Source: Bedellia somnulentella
Taxonomy: Eukaryota; Arthropoda; Insecta; Lepidoptera; Bedelliidae
Assembly (NCBI GenBank): GCA_963576735.1
Contig: OY755170.1
Location: 20,568,875 to 20,632,874, forward strand
Reading direction: 5' to 3'
Length of the DNA: 64,000 nt
Shown in pieces: positions 32,259 to 43,390 of the stretch. Within the stretch, counting starts at the first letter, position 1. Every line of letters starts with the position of its first letter. Position numbers and translations under genes: made by a program. The notes beneath the pieces were generated by a model, which saw only the letters and a program-made list of their open reading frames with translations, was not told the origin of the DNA and did not search any database.

Positions 32259-32569
32259 AACTGTGATAGTTCATTTGGTAGAACACCGCTTATCAGGCAG
32301 ACAGGCATGGGTTCAAATCCCGGGTCGTGCCTACGCGAATTTGTCTTTTCAAAGACATATTTGTGGTTAATTTATCATGGTTGTTAACGGTGAGGGAAAA
32401 CATATCGTGAGGAGCCATGTGGCTCTCAGTCATGTGTACAAAACAGCGATAGGCCGGCAGGGTGATATGGGGCACCATATCACGTGAGTAAACTGTCCAA
32501 GCAAAATGTGGGTCCTGCTAACACCAGGTACAGTGTCACGAGATGTTCATAAGTTTTAGTACCTCGGCC
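32259..32569 (+). repeat. tRNA-derived SINE family A, diverged full-length copy
   Basis: The head carries box A TAGTTCATTTGG and box B GGTTCAAATCC. The body follows in the family order (CATGGTTGTTAACGGTGAGG, GCGATAGGCCGGCAGGG, ACACCAGGTACAGTG) to TTTTAGTACCTCGG. It is clearly older than the copies at 15692 and 47004. Confidence 0.85.
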
Positions 32570-32683
32570 ATTCCGTTTGAGTTTTTAAGAACGTTTGAGT
32601 CTTTGATTTTAACTAAAAAGATCACATACGCTTCTTTGCCCTTTAAAACCAGACTATTGACTGCACTGCATAATATACCTGTA

Positions 32684-32719
32684 TCACTGACCTCCATTAT
32701 ACTATATAAGTACGCTGGA
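32684..32719 (+). repeat. 36-bp repeat, inverted partner at 33630-33665
   Basis: TCACTGACCTCCATTATACT and on to TACGCTGGA recurs as reverse complement with one mismatch. Flanking similarity (GAAAGGAACTAA and a GCC..TTT block farther inside) shows two copies of one unidentified element in opposite orientation, or the ends of one 980-bp element. Confidence 0.75.
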
Positions 32720-33629
32720 ACAACTATAGGCCCTGGCATATTGGCAATTTGATTTTCGCCATTTTGGCGCATACGGCAGCAGTGTGTGAGAAAGGAACTA
32801 ATGAAGGGATGGGACAGTAAGGTAGAATATATCGATAAAAACTTCTACTCAAATACTCTTAATGCATAAATCATGGCTAATATCATGTAATACAGTATAT
32901 GTATGTATGGCTAATGTCCAAACTAATTCAATTAGTTGCTAATACTATGACTTAGCAAGGATCTAGTAGTCGTAGGATAAGCCGATACTAGGGAATGAGG
33001 GTGGTATATCACTAAATTCCAAAATAGGTAGGGAACGTTTTTTAATAAAATGAAACTTGTACTTCAGTACGTATGAGGTGCTACGCGTTTCACTTGCCCG
33101 TGACAATACAAACAATAGAGTAGGTAAGGTATTTATAGAAAATAAATATAGTTTTATTATTCATTATATTAAGTATAAACAAAAACAAAGTTTTTTTGAA
33201 TTAAGTAAACACTTATTCAAAGTAGTTCATGACTTAAGCTAAATAAAACAACCTTCAGAGAAGTGTTATGATCATATGTAATCATATTCTTTCGGACGCG
33301 AACTAGATTTATTAATACTTTTCAGCCATGATTTTAGACTCCTATTTTCAGTTGTAAACCTGGAAATTACAAGGTAATCTTTGTTTAACAATCTGTCTAT
33401 AGGCACTACACGGCCTATTTCGGTAAGTTTTATCGAAACTGAATTTCACAGCATGTTCACAGCACTATTGAATTTTATTTTTTATAAAAAACCATAGATA
33501 TATTATGCTTTATAGTAAAAAAAACACTGGCCATTTCGCAGTTTACGTCAGATTTAGTTCCTTTCCCCCACATTGGGGGCGCTTCAAATCGGCACAATAA
33601 ATAGCTGTCATTTTAAAACGTATCATTAG

Positions 33630-33665
33630 TCCAGCGTACTTATATAGTTTAATGGAGGTCAGTGA
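33630..33665 (-). repeat. 36-bp repeat, inverted partner of 32684-32719
   Basis: Reverse complement of 32684-32719 with a single mismatch. The inward flank contains the palindromic CCCCCACATTGGGGG. Confidence 0.75.
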
Positions 33666-33839
33666 CTTGTATCGAAGGAATATATAAATTAAAACATCGA
33701 TTAAACAAACACACATGCATTTTTAAAAGCAGTTTAAGCATTTTGTAGGTACTTTACATTATAATTTACATTGTAGCAAGATTAGCGTTTTCATCTAGTT
33801 TTCAAAAAGCATATGCTATAGTTATATTCTTAATGTGTA

Positions 33840-35130
33840 CGAGGGCTGCTATTTATGTATCCGGAATAAAAAAAAGAAACAAACATATATCAATTAATAT
33901 GGTTTTATTGCTTCTCAAAATATTCGCCGCTCAGATCTATACACTTTTGCATGCGTTGAAACCAATTTTCATAGCACTTTTTCCACTCAGACTGAGGTAT
34001 CTCCAAAACGTGCATTTTGAACGCATCGACTGCCTCTTCGCGGCTCGAAAAACGTTGACCACGTAATTTTTTCTTCACATTTGGAAATAAATAAAAATCA
34101 TTGGGTGCCAAATCAGGGCTGTACGGCGGATGACCTGTCAATTCGATCTTTTGAGCTTCTAAAAACTGAGTTGTGACGGCCGACCTGTGACAGCTAGCAT
34201 TGTCGTGATGCAGAATGATTCTACGTTGTCGGTTAGTCTTTCTTATTTGTTCAAAGACTTCCGGCAAACAAATGGTCGTATACCACTCCGAATTAACAGT
34301 TTTACGATTCTCTAAAGGCACTGTAGCTACATGGCCATTTATACCAAAAAAACAAGCGACCATTTGCTTCAATGTGCTTTTTGCACGAATAACTTTTGTT
34401 GGGTTCGGCTCATCTTGGAACACCCACACCGTGGACTGCTGCTTAGTTTCGGGGTCGTAAGCGTAGATCCAAGATTCGTCACCTGTGTAGATATTATAAA
34501 CAGCTTTTGACGCACCACGGTTGTATTTTTTTAACATTTCTTTGCACCAATCGACACGAGCCTGTTTTTGATCAATACTCAAGTTGTGCGGAATCCAACG
34601 GGAGCAAATTTTTTTTACAGCTAAATGTTCATGAAGTATCTTATGTATGCTCGTCATACTAATGCCCAGAGATGCCTCTATCTCACGATATGTAACATGA
34701 CGATCTTGAGTTATTAGTTCCCGGACAGCATCGATGTTTTGAGGTACAACGACCGTTTTAGGGCGACCTTCTTTAATTTCATCAGTAAGCTTAGATCGTC
34801 CACGATTAAACTCGCTAAACCAGTGATACACAGTGGTCTTTGAGGGTGCTTCATCCCCAAAAGTTGAAGTAAGCTGATCGATGCACTGTTTTTGAGTTAG
34901 ACCACGCCGAAAATCGTAAAAAATCATGGCACGAAAATGTTCACGAGTTAAATCCATGGTGGTGAAGACACGCAATTTTCAAAATGACGCTACGATGTGA
35001 AAACAATTGACAGTCACATAAAAATAAATGTATTCTAAAGCTAAAGAGTTCTATTTTTAAATGATGTAATTACTTTTTAAATTATTGTTCTGTAAGTGGC
35101 CAGTTCCGGATACATAAATAGCAGCCCTCG
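33840..35130 (-). mobile_element. Complete mariner transposon with intact ends
   Basis: A 1291-bp element bounded by TA target dinucleotides (33838-33839 and 35131-35132), with perfect 27-bp inverted ends starting CGAGGGCTGCTATTTATG (33840-33866; 35104-35130). It contains one uninterrupted transposase ORF on the minus strand. No internal decay is visible, so it is a recent arrival in the 4.2-kb intron between the TM5 and TM6 exons. Confidence 0.96.
33905..34975 (-). CDS. Mariner transposase, apparently intact
   Basis: 356 codons; translation probably starts at the second Met (MDLTREHFRAMIFYDFRRGL), giving 350 residues, the usual mariner size. Parts in order: two helix-turn-helix regions (about 10-120), the linker RWIPHNLS near 130, first catalytic Asp in TGDESWIYAYDP (about 168), second in HHDNASCHRS (about 257), third in YSPDLAPND (about 292). 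Exactly 34 residues separate the second and third Asp, the DD34D signature of mariner. All catalytic residues are present and there is no stop or frameshift. It cuts and pastes the element at TA sites. Confidence 0.95.
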   Translation of the reverse strand: MRVFTTMDLTREHFRAMIFYDFRRGLTQKQCIDQLTSTFGDEAPSKTTVYHWFSEFNRGRSKLTDEIKEGRPKTVVVPQNIDAVRELITQDRHVTYREIEASLGISMTSIHKILHEHLAVKKICSRWIPHNLSIDQKQARVDWCKEMLKKYNRGASKAVYNIYTGDESWIYAYDPETKQQSTVWVFQDEPNPTKVIRAKSTLKQMVACFFGINGHVATVPLENRKTVNSEWYTTICLPEVFEQIRKTNRQRRIILHHDNASCHRSAVTTQFLEAQKIELTGHPPYSPDLAPNDFYLFPNVKKKLRGQRFSSREEAVDAFKMHVLEIPQSEWKKCYENWFQRMQKCIDLSGEYFEKQ

Positions 35131-35223
35131 TAGTGTAGGCGGGGGTCCGAAATGAGAAGAATAAAAGTGCATGTACGAGAAGAATAATGAATGTAAGGGA
35201 AGTAAGAGAGATTTGTCAAAATC

Positions 35224-35285
35224 GTACTAAGTAGCGATCGATGGTCTCTGCCTACTCCAATGGGAATAATGCGCGTTAGTATAAG
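35224..35285 (+). repeat. RTE-like LINE 3' end, short plus-strand copy
   Basis: GCGATCGATGGTCTCTGCCT, ACTCCAATGGGAAT and a (TAAG)n-like tail match the LINE terminus seen at 29705 and 54193. Confidence 0.65.
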
Positions 35286-35293
35286 TAAGTAAG

Positions 35294-35565
35294 TTGTGTA
35301 GTGTTGGCCTACAATAGAACTAAAATATTTTCTCCGATGGTCATACGAGACCTATAAAATTATTAATGGGCAATGTTGTTGGTGGCTGGAGAATATCCAA
35401 TTCTAAATATGTATATTTCTTAGTTGTATAATCTTGAATTCAACGGCAGAACAGCACTAACCTTGTTCTTCCCGCGGAAGTATTCACCAACAACATTTAT
35501 TTACAATATTCTGGAACCCCTTTCTGGGATTAATAGCCGTGAGTATATGTATGTATGTATTTAAA
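35294..35565 (+). repeat. Repeat family D, diverged copy
   Basis: Head GTGTAGTGTTGGCCTACAAT and end TAATAGCCGTGAGTATATGTATGTATG are recognisable; the middle is rearranged. Confidence 0.7.
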
Positions 35566-35874
35566 TATGTTATTTTAGTATAAAAATATGATGACTTATC
35601 CTGTTTCGAACCCATATCCTGATAAGTATCAAAAATACAAAAACATATGCCTGAAACCCAGATGAAAAATCGAGGCCAACATGTGAAAGTACACTATCTG
35701 ATCAAAATTTGGTTGTAACGCGTAAAGTGACATTGTATCACTAGTAAAATCGACAATCCAATTATCTGAGTACCGTATCATACCCGAAACATTAGCGGAT
35801 TTTAGCATGAGACAACACAGTTTGCACTACAACGACACTTATAGTTAGAAATTGATCCTTACCATTTCACTTAC

Positions 35875-36031
35875 CAGAAGATTGTTTCTGTACGTAAAAA
35901 CAATATGACCGGTCATGTTGACTAGGATCATCACGAGTCCTCCCATGACGGCTTCGTGCAGGCGAACCGGCAGAGCGGAGTAAGTAATATATGTGAACAG
36001 GGCACATGCTCCTGATCCAACAGCCATTGAT
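35875..36031 (-). CDS. Adenylyl cyclase exon: TM4-TM5
   Basis: This 157-nt exon enters with one base (AG|A, Arg) and ends in phase 0 before gtaagtg. It encodes two hydrophobic segments around CALFTYITYSALPVRLHEAV and GGLVMILVNMTGHIVF. The TYSxLPxxL turn matches the same place in vertebrate type 8 (TYSMLPLPL) and other cyclases. The NMT sequon sits inside a predicted helix and is probably not used. Confidence 0.92.
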
Positions 36032-36692
36032 CTAAAACCATTACTCATTTGACTACCACTTATGTCTGTTTTCCATAATTCTGATTGATGAAGTTATTAA
36101 ACCACAGTGCTTATCTGTTATGTAGAAATATTCTAGTGGTTCGTCAGAAAGTTTACCTATATTGTAAAATAAGTGCCACGTCAAAACAACACTACAACAT
36201 TTGCTGAGTTGACTTGAAAAAATAATGTGGAATTTTTATGTTAAATATTCTATGGATTTGAACAACTCGACGGATAAATACTTTTATCTAAAGTAAAAAA
36301 TAAAACCACGCCAAAATGTTTCCGATACACGATAACGGAAATATTTTATTTGTACTAGCTGCCAAACATTGAAACTAATCGAATTCCAAATATACGCGAA
36401 AAACAGTTTTTATTGCTTTTCAAGCCTATGAGACACAAGAAAGTATTTTATTGTCAGAATTTAATTTAACGCATAGTTTTCAGCTAAAAACGTCAGAAGA
36501 ATCAGCTAGGATTTTTTATATATTTAGAGATTTCACGCAAAAAAAAAAATGATTTACCGTTTCTAGTATAGGTACACAAACCATAACTTCCATACTTCTG
36601 ACATCTTACCTAACTTCGCTTAATCAATAGTGGTTCAATATAGTACAATGTTTCTTGTATATACTGGTCGAAGAGTTAAAACTGATACCAAC

Positions 36693-36813
36693 CTCAACAT
36701 AGCTGTTGCAATGATTCCAAATTCGTAGAATAGGAATGTCACAAAGACCACATAAGATATGGTCAGTAGGTATATTTCGTCAATAGCCGGGCGGCTCAAG
36801 CAGGCTAGAAGTC
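36693..36813 (-). CDS. Adenylyl cyclase exon: end of TM2 and TM3
   Basis: The 121-nt exon lies between an acceptor ending tttcacag and a gttggt donor. It enters with two bases (G|GA, Gly) and leaves in phase 2. It reads LLACLSRPAIDEIYLL, then a long hydrophobic run ISYVVFVTFLFYEFGIIATA. Sequence similarity to cyclases is weak here, as expected for the variable membrane domain. Assignment rests on phase continuity on both sides and hydrophobicity. Confidence 0.88.
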
Positions 36814-37205
36814 CTGTGAAACAAATGAATTGAGTCAGAAGTTTTATATTTTAATATGGAATATGGAAGACGGTTTACTAATATCATATTATGTTTCATT
36901 CAATGATTTAGGACGGAGTAGACTAAATGTAAATAATTTAAATTTCTGGATTTCATAACTTTATTAATGCAGTGTAATTTATTTATTATAATTAGAATCT
37001 TTCGCCTGCTTTACTTAAACATTCATATGTAATTCATTTTGTTTGCAAGACTTTTTTTTTATTGTGCTTCAATTTGCGATTCTGTTTTACAAACTGATTC
37101 TTACGGCACAGGACACCGGACGCGGCATAGGACTTTACATTAATTATCAAAAAATGACATAATTTATACATGAAACCAATTTTTTACAATTTTATATTGA
37201 CTCAC

Positions 37206-37366
37206 CTGAATACGTAGCCGAGATAAGGCTAAGAGCAGTCACTTTAATAATGTGTGAAATTCTGTTCTTTTCATAGTAAGACAGAACATCGTTGAATGTG
37301 AGTGTCGTAAAATTGGTTTCCACTTGTCCAGTCAACAATCCAGCTGAAGCTAGTTCCAAAATTTCG
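37206..37366 (-). CDS. Adenylyl cyclase exon: extracellular loop and TM2
   Basis: The exon is 161 nt, acceptor attttcag, donor gtgagt, entering with one base (AA|C, Asn) and leaving in phase 1. The first part is hydrophilic with an NFT sequon (GQVETNFTTLTFNDVL). It is followed by a basic boundary and the hydrophobic IIKVTALSLISATYS, taken as the start of TM2. It extends the loop between TM1 and TM2 well beyond what I recall for vertebrate type 8. Confidence 0.87.
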
Positions 37367-37800
37367 CTGAAAATACATATTTGCAATAGACTTTGAAGCG
37401 TTTGAACATGAGCAAACTGTCTTGGAAAATTACTATTCAATAAAGTAAAAAAAAACTTATGCGAGAAAAGCTTCTTGTATTGAGTTACAACTTGTAAAAC
37501 TGCTGTTAAATAGTCTTATAGGGATATTATGAGAATGCAATTGTAAGGTTTTTTCATTTTTAATGACCTAATAAGCAAAATCGTAAAGGATTTGAAGTAC
37601 GTACTGTATAAAGTGATCCGCTTTATAGGCGAGTTATGAAACGAGTCATAAAATCTAACTTATTGTTACATTAACACGATGAGGAAATAAAAAAAAAGCG
37701 ATTCGGGTCGACTAGTTTGTTAGCATCTTATACAATTTCACTTACTATTGTATAAACCCAAATGAAGCATGATTGAAGAAAGTGATGACTTTATTCGCGG

Positions 37801-38045
37801 TGTAGTGTCGGCGTAGAATAGCACTACCCCATTTCTTCCGGTGGGTGTACGTAAGAGGCGACTAACGGTATTGGGGCTTTTAAGGGATTTTGGGCGATGC
37901 GGTTGGAGACCCATCACCAACAACCTTTATTATACCATCTTTTCCCCACTCAACTTCCCAAAGTGGCTGCGGAATTTCTAATTCCCTAGCTCTGGCTACC
38001 CCTTCAAGGGATTCATAGCCGTAAGTATATGTATGTATGCATGTC
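37801..38045 (+). repeat. Repeat family D, full copy
   Basis: From GTGTAGTGTCGGCGTAGAAT to GCCGTAAGTATATGTATGTATG, with all internal blocks (GTAAGAGGCGACTAACGG, GAGACCCATCACCAACAACC, CCCAAAGTGGCTG). Confidence 0.9.
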
Positions 38046-40058
38046 TAAAGATTTATACAGTTAATAGACATAAATTTGTGATTTAAAAAAGTAAGAGTCA
38101 AATACCACTAAATTTATAACTGAAAGTATACCTTTCCCTTAAATAGTTGATATAAAATTTCAGGTGGCGCTAAGTGTTTTTGTTTTCATTGTATTAATTA
38201 ATGGCGTGATAAGTTTTGTGAAAGATTGGATATAATAACGTCAGCACAAAAATATATCGTCAGCAATTTTGTTTTATGTTGCTTTGTGGTTTAATCAGAC
38301 AGCTAAATTAGGCATCGACTCTGGCTAAACCCTGACTTTTTATTCCAGGGAATAATACTCGGATATTTAGCCAGATGTTATAGTTGATGTTATTGTTTAG
38401 TTTGGCTGGTTTATTATTTAGTTGGTGGCTAAAACCAAATTCAAATAAAAAGACGACCATTGATAATCATTTTACACAAAAGTATTATATAATAGAAATC
38501 AACTTGGATATTTAATTAATTTCGGTATATCAGATGACATGTAGACATGTATAAAGATATAATATTGGTCACAACGATAATGAACTACACACCTTAAAAA
38601 TATCATAAAATAATGGTTTCTCTCGGCTTTGAATTCGAATTAAATAAGATAGGTTACACATCACTAATCTAACTTTAATTAACTTGGCTGTATATACAAA
38701 ATGGCTGCGACAGCTAAGAGTACCATAGTCCTACGGTATTAGAGTATTATAAAATAATGAATACTAAAATAGTTTCATTGGTATTAAGAGACGACGAGGT
38801 TCATCTAAGGAGTCAATTGCTTGTGGCAGGTGAATGCATGTAAGGGAACCAATAAACTCTCAGTTTGGATTTTAACCAATCACTAGTCACATTTGACGAC
38901 AGTCTTCTAATTAATTGTATTCCACGCCCCTTTCGTATTTTGAATCAGTTGCAAGTTAGATTTTCTCAGAATTACTCCTTGTAGAATAGAATTAATATCC
39001 AACTCCTCAGTAACTTACGGCGGATGTACCGTGCCTGAGTTTATTGAGTTAAGACTTGATGAGATGCAGTAAACTATAGCCTGGAGCACTACATACTTAC
39101 TTCCATGACTTACTTAATGATCGAACAAATTATATTGAATATAGCTACTGTGGAATTCAAGATAGAGCGATATAGCGATGGTGCAGCTCCCGAATTTCTA
39201 TCTCAAGGTAAACACATCAAGATACATTTTTGAGTGTTGTGGATTTTACGATTAAGGTGTTTAATTTGTTTTGATGAATTACTTTACGATTTCACCCGAA
39301 AAATCCTCATCGATCACACATTGAATGCATCTCCTCGTTTGGCTGCTATCGCGCTCACTGTTACGTCAAATTGAGTGAGAGTTACAGGGACAGTAAAAAA
39401 TGTGTGCATTGAAAACGCACTAAATTTAATGTAGCACAACAAACAACACAAAAAATAAAGTTTATGTAAAACATTTAACGAAAAATATAGACCATAAAAC
39501 TACGCACAAATGAATGGTAAATGTATAATTATAAAAATAATAAAGTAACCATTAACATTTTATGTTTTTCACGTCGAACCAAAAAGAACCAAAAAAGATC
39601 TTTATAGAGTTCAAAAATACCCCAATTTTTTTTTTTTGCGGGTACTGTGATTTTGGATTTAAATTTCATAGAGTCGAGTGATTTTGACTGTGATTTCGTC
39701 CAAATTCTGGCGTAACATAAAATGATGCTGCTTAAAAACTTGTCACCTAAATTGGAATCACAATAGAAAGAAAAAAGAAATGAATCATTTATACTTTTTT
39801 ATGTTTTACTTACAAAATGACTGTATAAAAAAATTCACAATATTTTATGAAATATTAACTATTTGAATATCAAATTAACCGTGTTATATTTTAAGTACAA
39901 TTTAACTTGGCATTTTTTTATTGGAATTGCATTACTTCTAAGTTTCATCTTTTTTTTGGTAACCATCAATGAAGATAATGTTAATAACAATTTATATTAT
40001 TTTATTATATATATTTTATTATTATTGTGTATTATATAAATGATAATTAAAAATTCTA
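38046..40058. other. Intron of the cyclase gene, unassigned
   Basis: Two kb of AT-rich intron between two copies of repeat family D. No exon fits the phase of the flanking exons here and no mobile element was recognised. Confidence 0.5.
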
Positions 40059-40298
40059 ATCATACATACATACATACATATACTCACGGCTATAAATCCC
40101 TTAACGGGGTAGCCGGAGCTTTGGAATGAAAAATTCCTCAGCCACTTTTGGAAGTTGATTGGGAAAAGATGGTTATAATAAATGTTTTTGGTGACGGGTC
40201 TCCAACCACATCGCCCAAAAATCACATAAAAAGCCCCCTATACCCATCACCCACGGGTAGAAATGGGGTAGTGCTATTCTAAGCCGACACTACACGGC
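40059..40298 (-). repeat. Repeat family D, minus-strand copy
   Basis: Reverse complement of the family: CATACATACATACATATACT (tail) at the left, CTAAGCCGACACTACAC (head) at the right. Confidence 0.88.
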
Positions 40299-40556
40299 AA
40301 AATTCTAATCAAAAATGTTTTTGTCATTTTGCGTGTCTTATTTCTAAATCTGACGCAGTTTTTATATTTTATATTTGAAAGGGTATAATATTCATTAACA
40401 AATAAAATTTATAGACTCACATGTTCAGAGTCTTCCCCGTATTAAAAAAAAAAACTTTCCAAAAAGGTTAGCAATCACTGCAATGTCAAAAAAGAAAACC
40501 GCCCGTAAGCGTAAAGAAGTCGGTAGCTAGGTTGTAGACTATGATGAACAACATAC

Positions 40557-40663
40557 TTGGTAGTGCTGATGTTGGTGTGGGCAACCAGCGATGTCATATT
40601 TATTTCTCTCGTTGAATTCCGGAAATTCTGCAGCATTTGGTGTGCGATTAACGCGGTCCGTAC
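40557..40663 (-). CDS. Adenylyl cyclase exon: TM1-TM2 loop with N-glycosylation sequons
   Basis: A 107-nt exon (35 codons plus AA), acceptor catatag and donor gtatgt. It enters in phase 0 and leaves in phase 2, matching both neighbours. The peptide is hydrophilic and has three sequons in a short span: NST, NMT and NIS. No homologous loop is recognised in known cyclases, so the call relies on splice sites, phase and the open frame. Only 136 bp separate it from the TM1 exon. Confidence 0.8.
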
Positions 40664-40799
40664 CTATATGAAAGTGAAATACGTTAAACTACGTTTTTAC
40701 AAGACAAATACACACATAACAAAATTACTTCTTAAATTAGTTTCTTTAAATCAAAATTTCGAAAAGCTTAGAATTTTGGGAAAGTTTAATATTACTGAC

Positions 40800-40904
40800 C
40801 TTAACAATCAGCAGTGCCACAGAGAATGCGAGTAACAAACCAAGCAGGTGTGACATATTGGTTTGATTCATTCGCAAAAAGTACCGTTGGTACAGCATCT
40901 CCAC
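40800..40904 (-). CDS. Adenylyl cyclase exon: pre-membrane segment and TM1
   Basis: Exactly 35 codons, phase 0 at both ends, acceptor gttttcag and donor gtcagt. It begins VEMLYQRYFLRMNQTNMSH and continues into the hydrophobic LLGLLLAFSVALLIV, the first transmembrane helix. The LYQRYFL heptad immediately before TM1 is the best subtype clue, matching the equivalent position of type 8 cyclases. Confidence 0.9.
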
Positions 40905-40997
40905 CTGAAAACAAAAACATACTTAGTAAACTAGTTTTTTTATTGCACTATAGCTAAGAGCCCGTAAAAACTGTGAGTATGTAGAAAGTAATCAGTA

Positions 40998-42305
40998 CGA
41001 GGGGCATGCCAAAAGAAACTAGATACTCAAAAATTATAAAATTTATTCTTTATTACAAGTATCAATCTTTTCAAAGTATTCACCCTGAGCACGTATACAC
41101 TTTTCCATACATCTGAACCAATTGGAAAATACCTGTGACCACTTTTCTTTAGATACCTCAGAAATCTCAAAATTATAGGCAACCAGCGCATCTTCTTTGC
41201 TTTCAAACCTCTCCCCCTTTAGTTTTTCTTTGATTTTTGGAGACAAGTAAAAATAACAAGGCGCTAGGTCAGAGGGATATGGTGGGTGAGGGAGAATTGA
41301 CACATTATTCGAGTTGAAAAAGTCTAGTGTTCTGGCAGACGTGTGCGGCGCCGCATTGTCGTGGTGCCAGAGAAGGTGCCGGATTCCTGACTTCGGTCGC
41401 TTGTCACACCAAGCTGATATTACTGTTGGAGCACAAACTGTCACATACCATTCGGAGTTCACCGTTCTATCATTCTCTAGCACAACAGTAGCAATATGAC
41501 CCGTTTTGCAGAAAAACGAGGCGACCATTTGTTTCTGTGTGCTTCGTGCACGGCGACATTTCGTTGAAGTTGGCTCGTCTTCAAAGCACCATACAGCCGA
41601 CTGTCGCTTTGATTCGGAATCATAGTTATATAGCCATATTTCGTCACCAGTCAGTATATCATATACGTTTTTTTTTTCGCCTCCGTTGAATATATCTATC
41701 ATGAATAGGCACCAATCCACCCGACGGTCTTTCTGCTCATCGGTAAGTTTGTGCGGCACCCATCTCGAACAACGTTTACGGAGAGAAAGGTGGTCGTGAA
41801 TTTTGGTTCGCATTGCTGCTGATCCGATTCCTAGTTTTTGCTCTAGCTCTACATATGTAATTCGTCGGTTTTCGCGAATAAGTTTTTCGACTGCACGAAC
41901 GTTTTCTTGCTTGACCGCGGTTGGCAGCCGCCATGTCTTCGCTTCATCTTCGAGACATCCCCGTCCTCTTTTAAATTCAGCAATCCAATTGAATACTTTG
42001 TTTGGGAACAAGCAGACTCATCAAAAGTAGAAGCCAAAAGTTCAAAACATTCTTGGGGCTTTAAACCTTTTTTAAAGTGATAATAAATCATAGCGCGAAA
42101 ATCACGTCGACTGAGCTACATTGTTGCAAGTAAATTCCCGCCAGATTCTCGGAAAAATCATGCTCATTCAAATAAAAAATAAATAAAAGAAGTGTGTTCT
42201 ATATTCAAATATGTCAATAAAAAACCAGCGTATAAGATTTTGTATAGCTTGACAGTGTCAATTAAATGAGAAAAGAGTATCTAACTTCTATTGGCATGCC
42301 CCTCG
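40998..42305 (-). mobile_element. Mariner transposon, defective, second family
   Basis: A 1308-bp element between TA dinucleotides (40996-40997; 42306-42307). Imperfect inverted ends of about 31 bp start CGAGGGGCATGCCAA. It differs in ends and transposase from the mariner at 33840. The transposase is broken. Confidence 0.93.
41043..42122 (-). pseudogene. Mariner transposase, inactivated
   Basis: The main frame (41043-42011) carries RWVPHKLTDEQ, TGDEIWLYNYDSES and HHDNAAPHTSAR. The N-terminus lies in another frame (RRDFRAMIYYHFKKGLKPQE, 41985-42120), so a frameshift near 42010-42030 separates them. The presumed start ATG at 42122 is followed directly by TAG. The third catalytic Asp is Tyr (APCYFYL instead of APCDF). 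Three independent defects show it is dead. Confidence 0.92.
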
Positions 42306-42619
42306 TACATATACCTTCTGTCAGATAAAAGCAAACAGGGGGTACTTAAACGGAAACACCTCTGAATACATTCGGATTAAGACGTTTTAACCTAAAATAT
42401 ATATTGAATTGATATATATCTAGCTATTAATCCCGTAAGGGTCGGCCAACACTGAAGAAGTAGAATTTCCTTAGCTATTTGGAAAAAAGTTAAAAAGCTC
42501 ATTAATTTTTAAGAATCGAATTTAATCGGTAATTATGTAAAAGAAAATTAAATGCATAGATTAATAGTTAAACAATTAATTTACTGGTGATGTATACCTT
42601 TTATATATTTTTTTACAAC

Positions 42620-42860
42620 TTTGTATTGTTGGCTAAGCACTAACTCCTTTCTGCCCGCGGGTATCGTAAGAGGCGACTGAGGATTTTGGGGCTTTTTAAT
42701 TAATTGTTTGGCATTTATCACTAAACTGCCAAAAGTGAAAAGAAGAAAAAACGTTTATTTGGAACAAAGTTTTTGAGAATTACTACACAGTTAATTACAG
42801 TGGCTACAGATTTCTCTATTCGAAAACTCTGGGCTTTTTGGGGTTTATAGACTAGAATAT
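42620..42860 (+). repeat. Repeat family D, old diverged copy
   Basis: TTGGCTAAGCACTAACTC, CCCGCGGGTATCGTAAGAGG and AAACTGCCAAAAGTG are recognisable blocks in order. Confidence 0.6.
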
Positions 42861-42925
42861 ATTTCCTATATACTATACTACATACTTTTTAACCGACTTC
42901 AAAAAAGGAGTGTTCTCAATTCGAC

Positions 42926-42927
42926 CG

Positions 42928-42958
<31 letters not shown>

Positions 42959-43002
42959 AAAATTAATTTATATATATATATATATACATTAATTTTTGAT
43001 AT
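42926..43002. repeat. (TA)n tracts within a 15-bp inverted repeat
   Basis: Two TA runs surround ATATCAAAAATTAAT (42953-42967), whose exact complement lies at 42988-43002. A third copy of ATCAAAAATTAATTTA follows another TA run near 43389. Confidence 0.8.
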
Positions 43003-43390
43003 AGACATAGACACTTTGTTAGGGAAATTGGTCGTCGCTTGAGGGATCGGGGATTGGACTACCGCTCAGGGGCATTTCTGGTCCAGAGGATTTCGCTCGC
43101 TGTGCAGCGTGGAAATGCTGCCAGTGTGATGGGAACCTTTGGGCCGGGTATGACTTGGGGCGGGCGGTTTGTTTGCCTAATTTTGACGTGTTACTTTTAA
43201 TTATTATTTTTCTCTATTATTTTTGATTTAGTTAAAGTTAATGTATGTATGTATAATTATATTTTTTTATTATAAGAATATTTAGCGTAATTAAGAGGTG
43301 GTCTTAAATAAATTTGTATGATGTTCTTGTTAATGTAAACTGATTGTATCTAAATTTAAAAATAATAAACTGTTAATATATATATATATA
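43003..43390 (+). mobile_element. LINE 3' remnant
   Basis: A plus-strand frame from 43015 to a stop at 43200 reads FVREIGRRLRDRGLDYRSG, then FLVQRISLAVQRGNAASVMG. This resembles the C-terminal tail of lepidopteran LINE polyproteins. An A/T-rich 3' UTR follows. The exact family is not clear. The sequence AACCGACTTCAAAAAAGGAG just upstream (42892-42911) also recurs at 29140-29160 and 63187-63205. Confidence 0.6.

Noticed and set aside
34215..34460. Plus-strand ORFs inside the mariner
   Set aside because: Antisense shadows of the intact transposase ORF.
42926..43000. CRISPR-like or regularly spaced array
   Set aside because: Only TA microsatellites and an inverted repeat; no direct repeats with unique spacers anywhere in the window.
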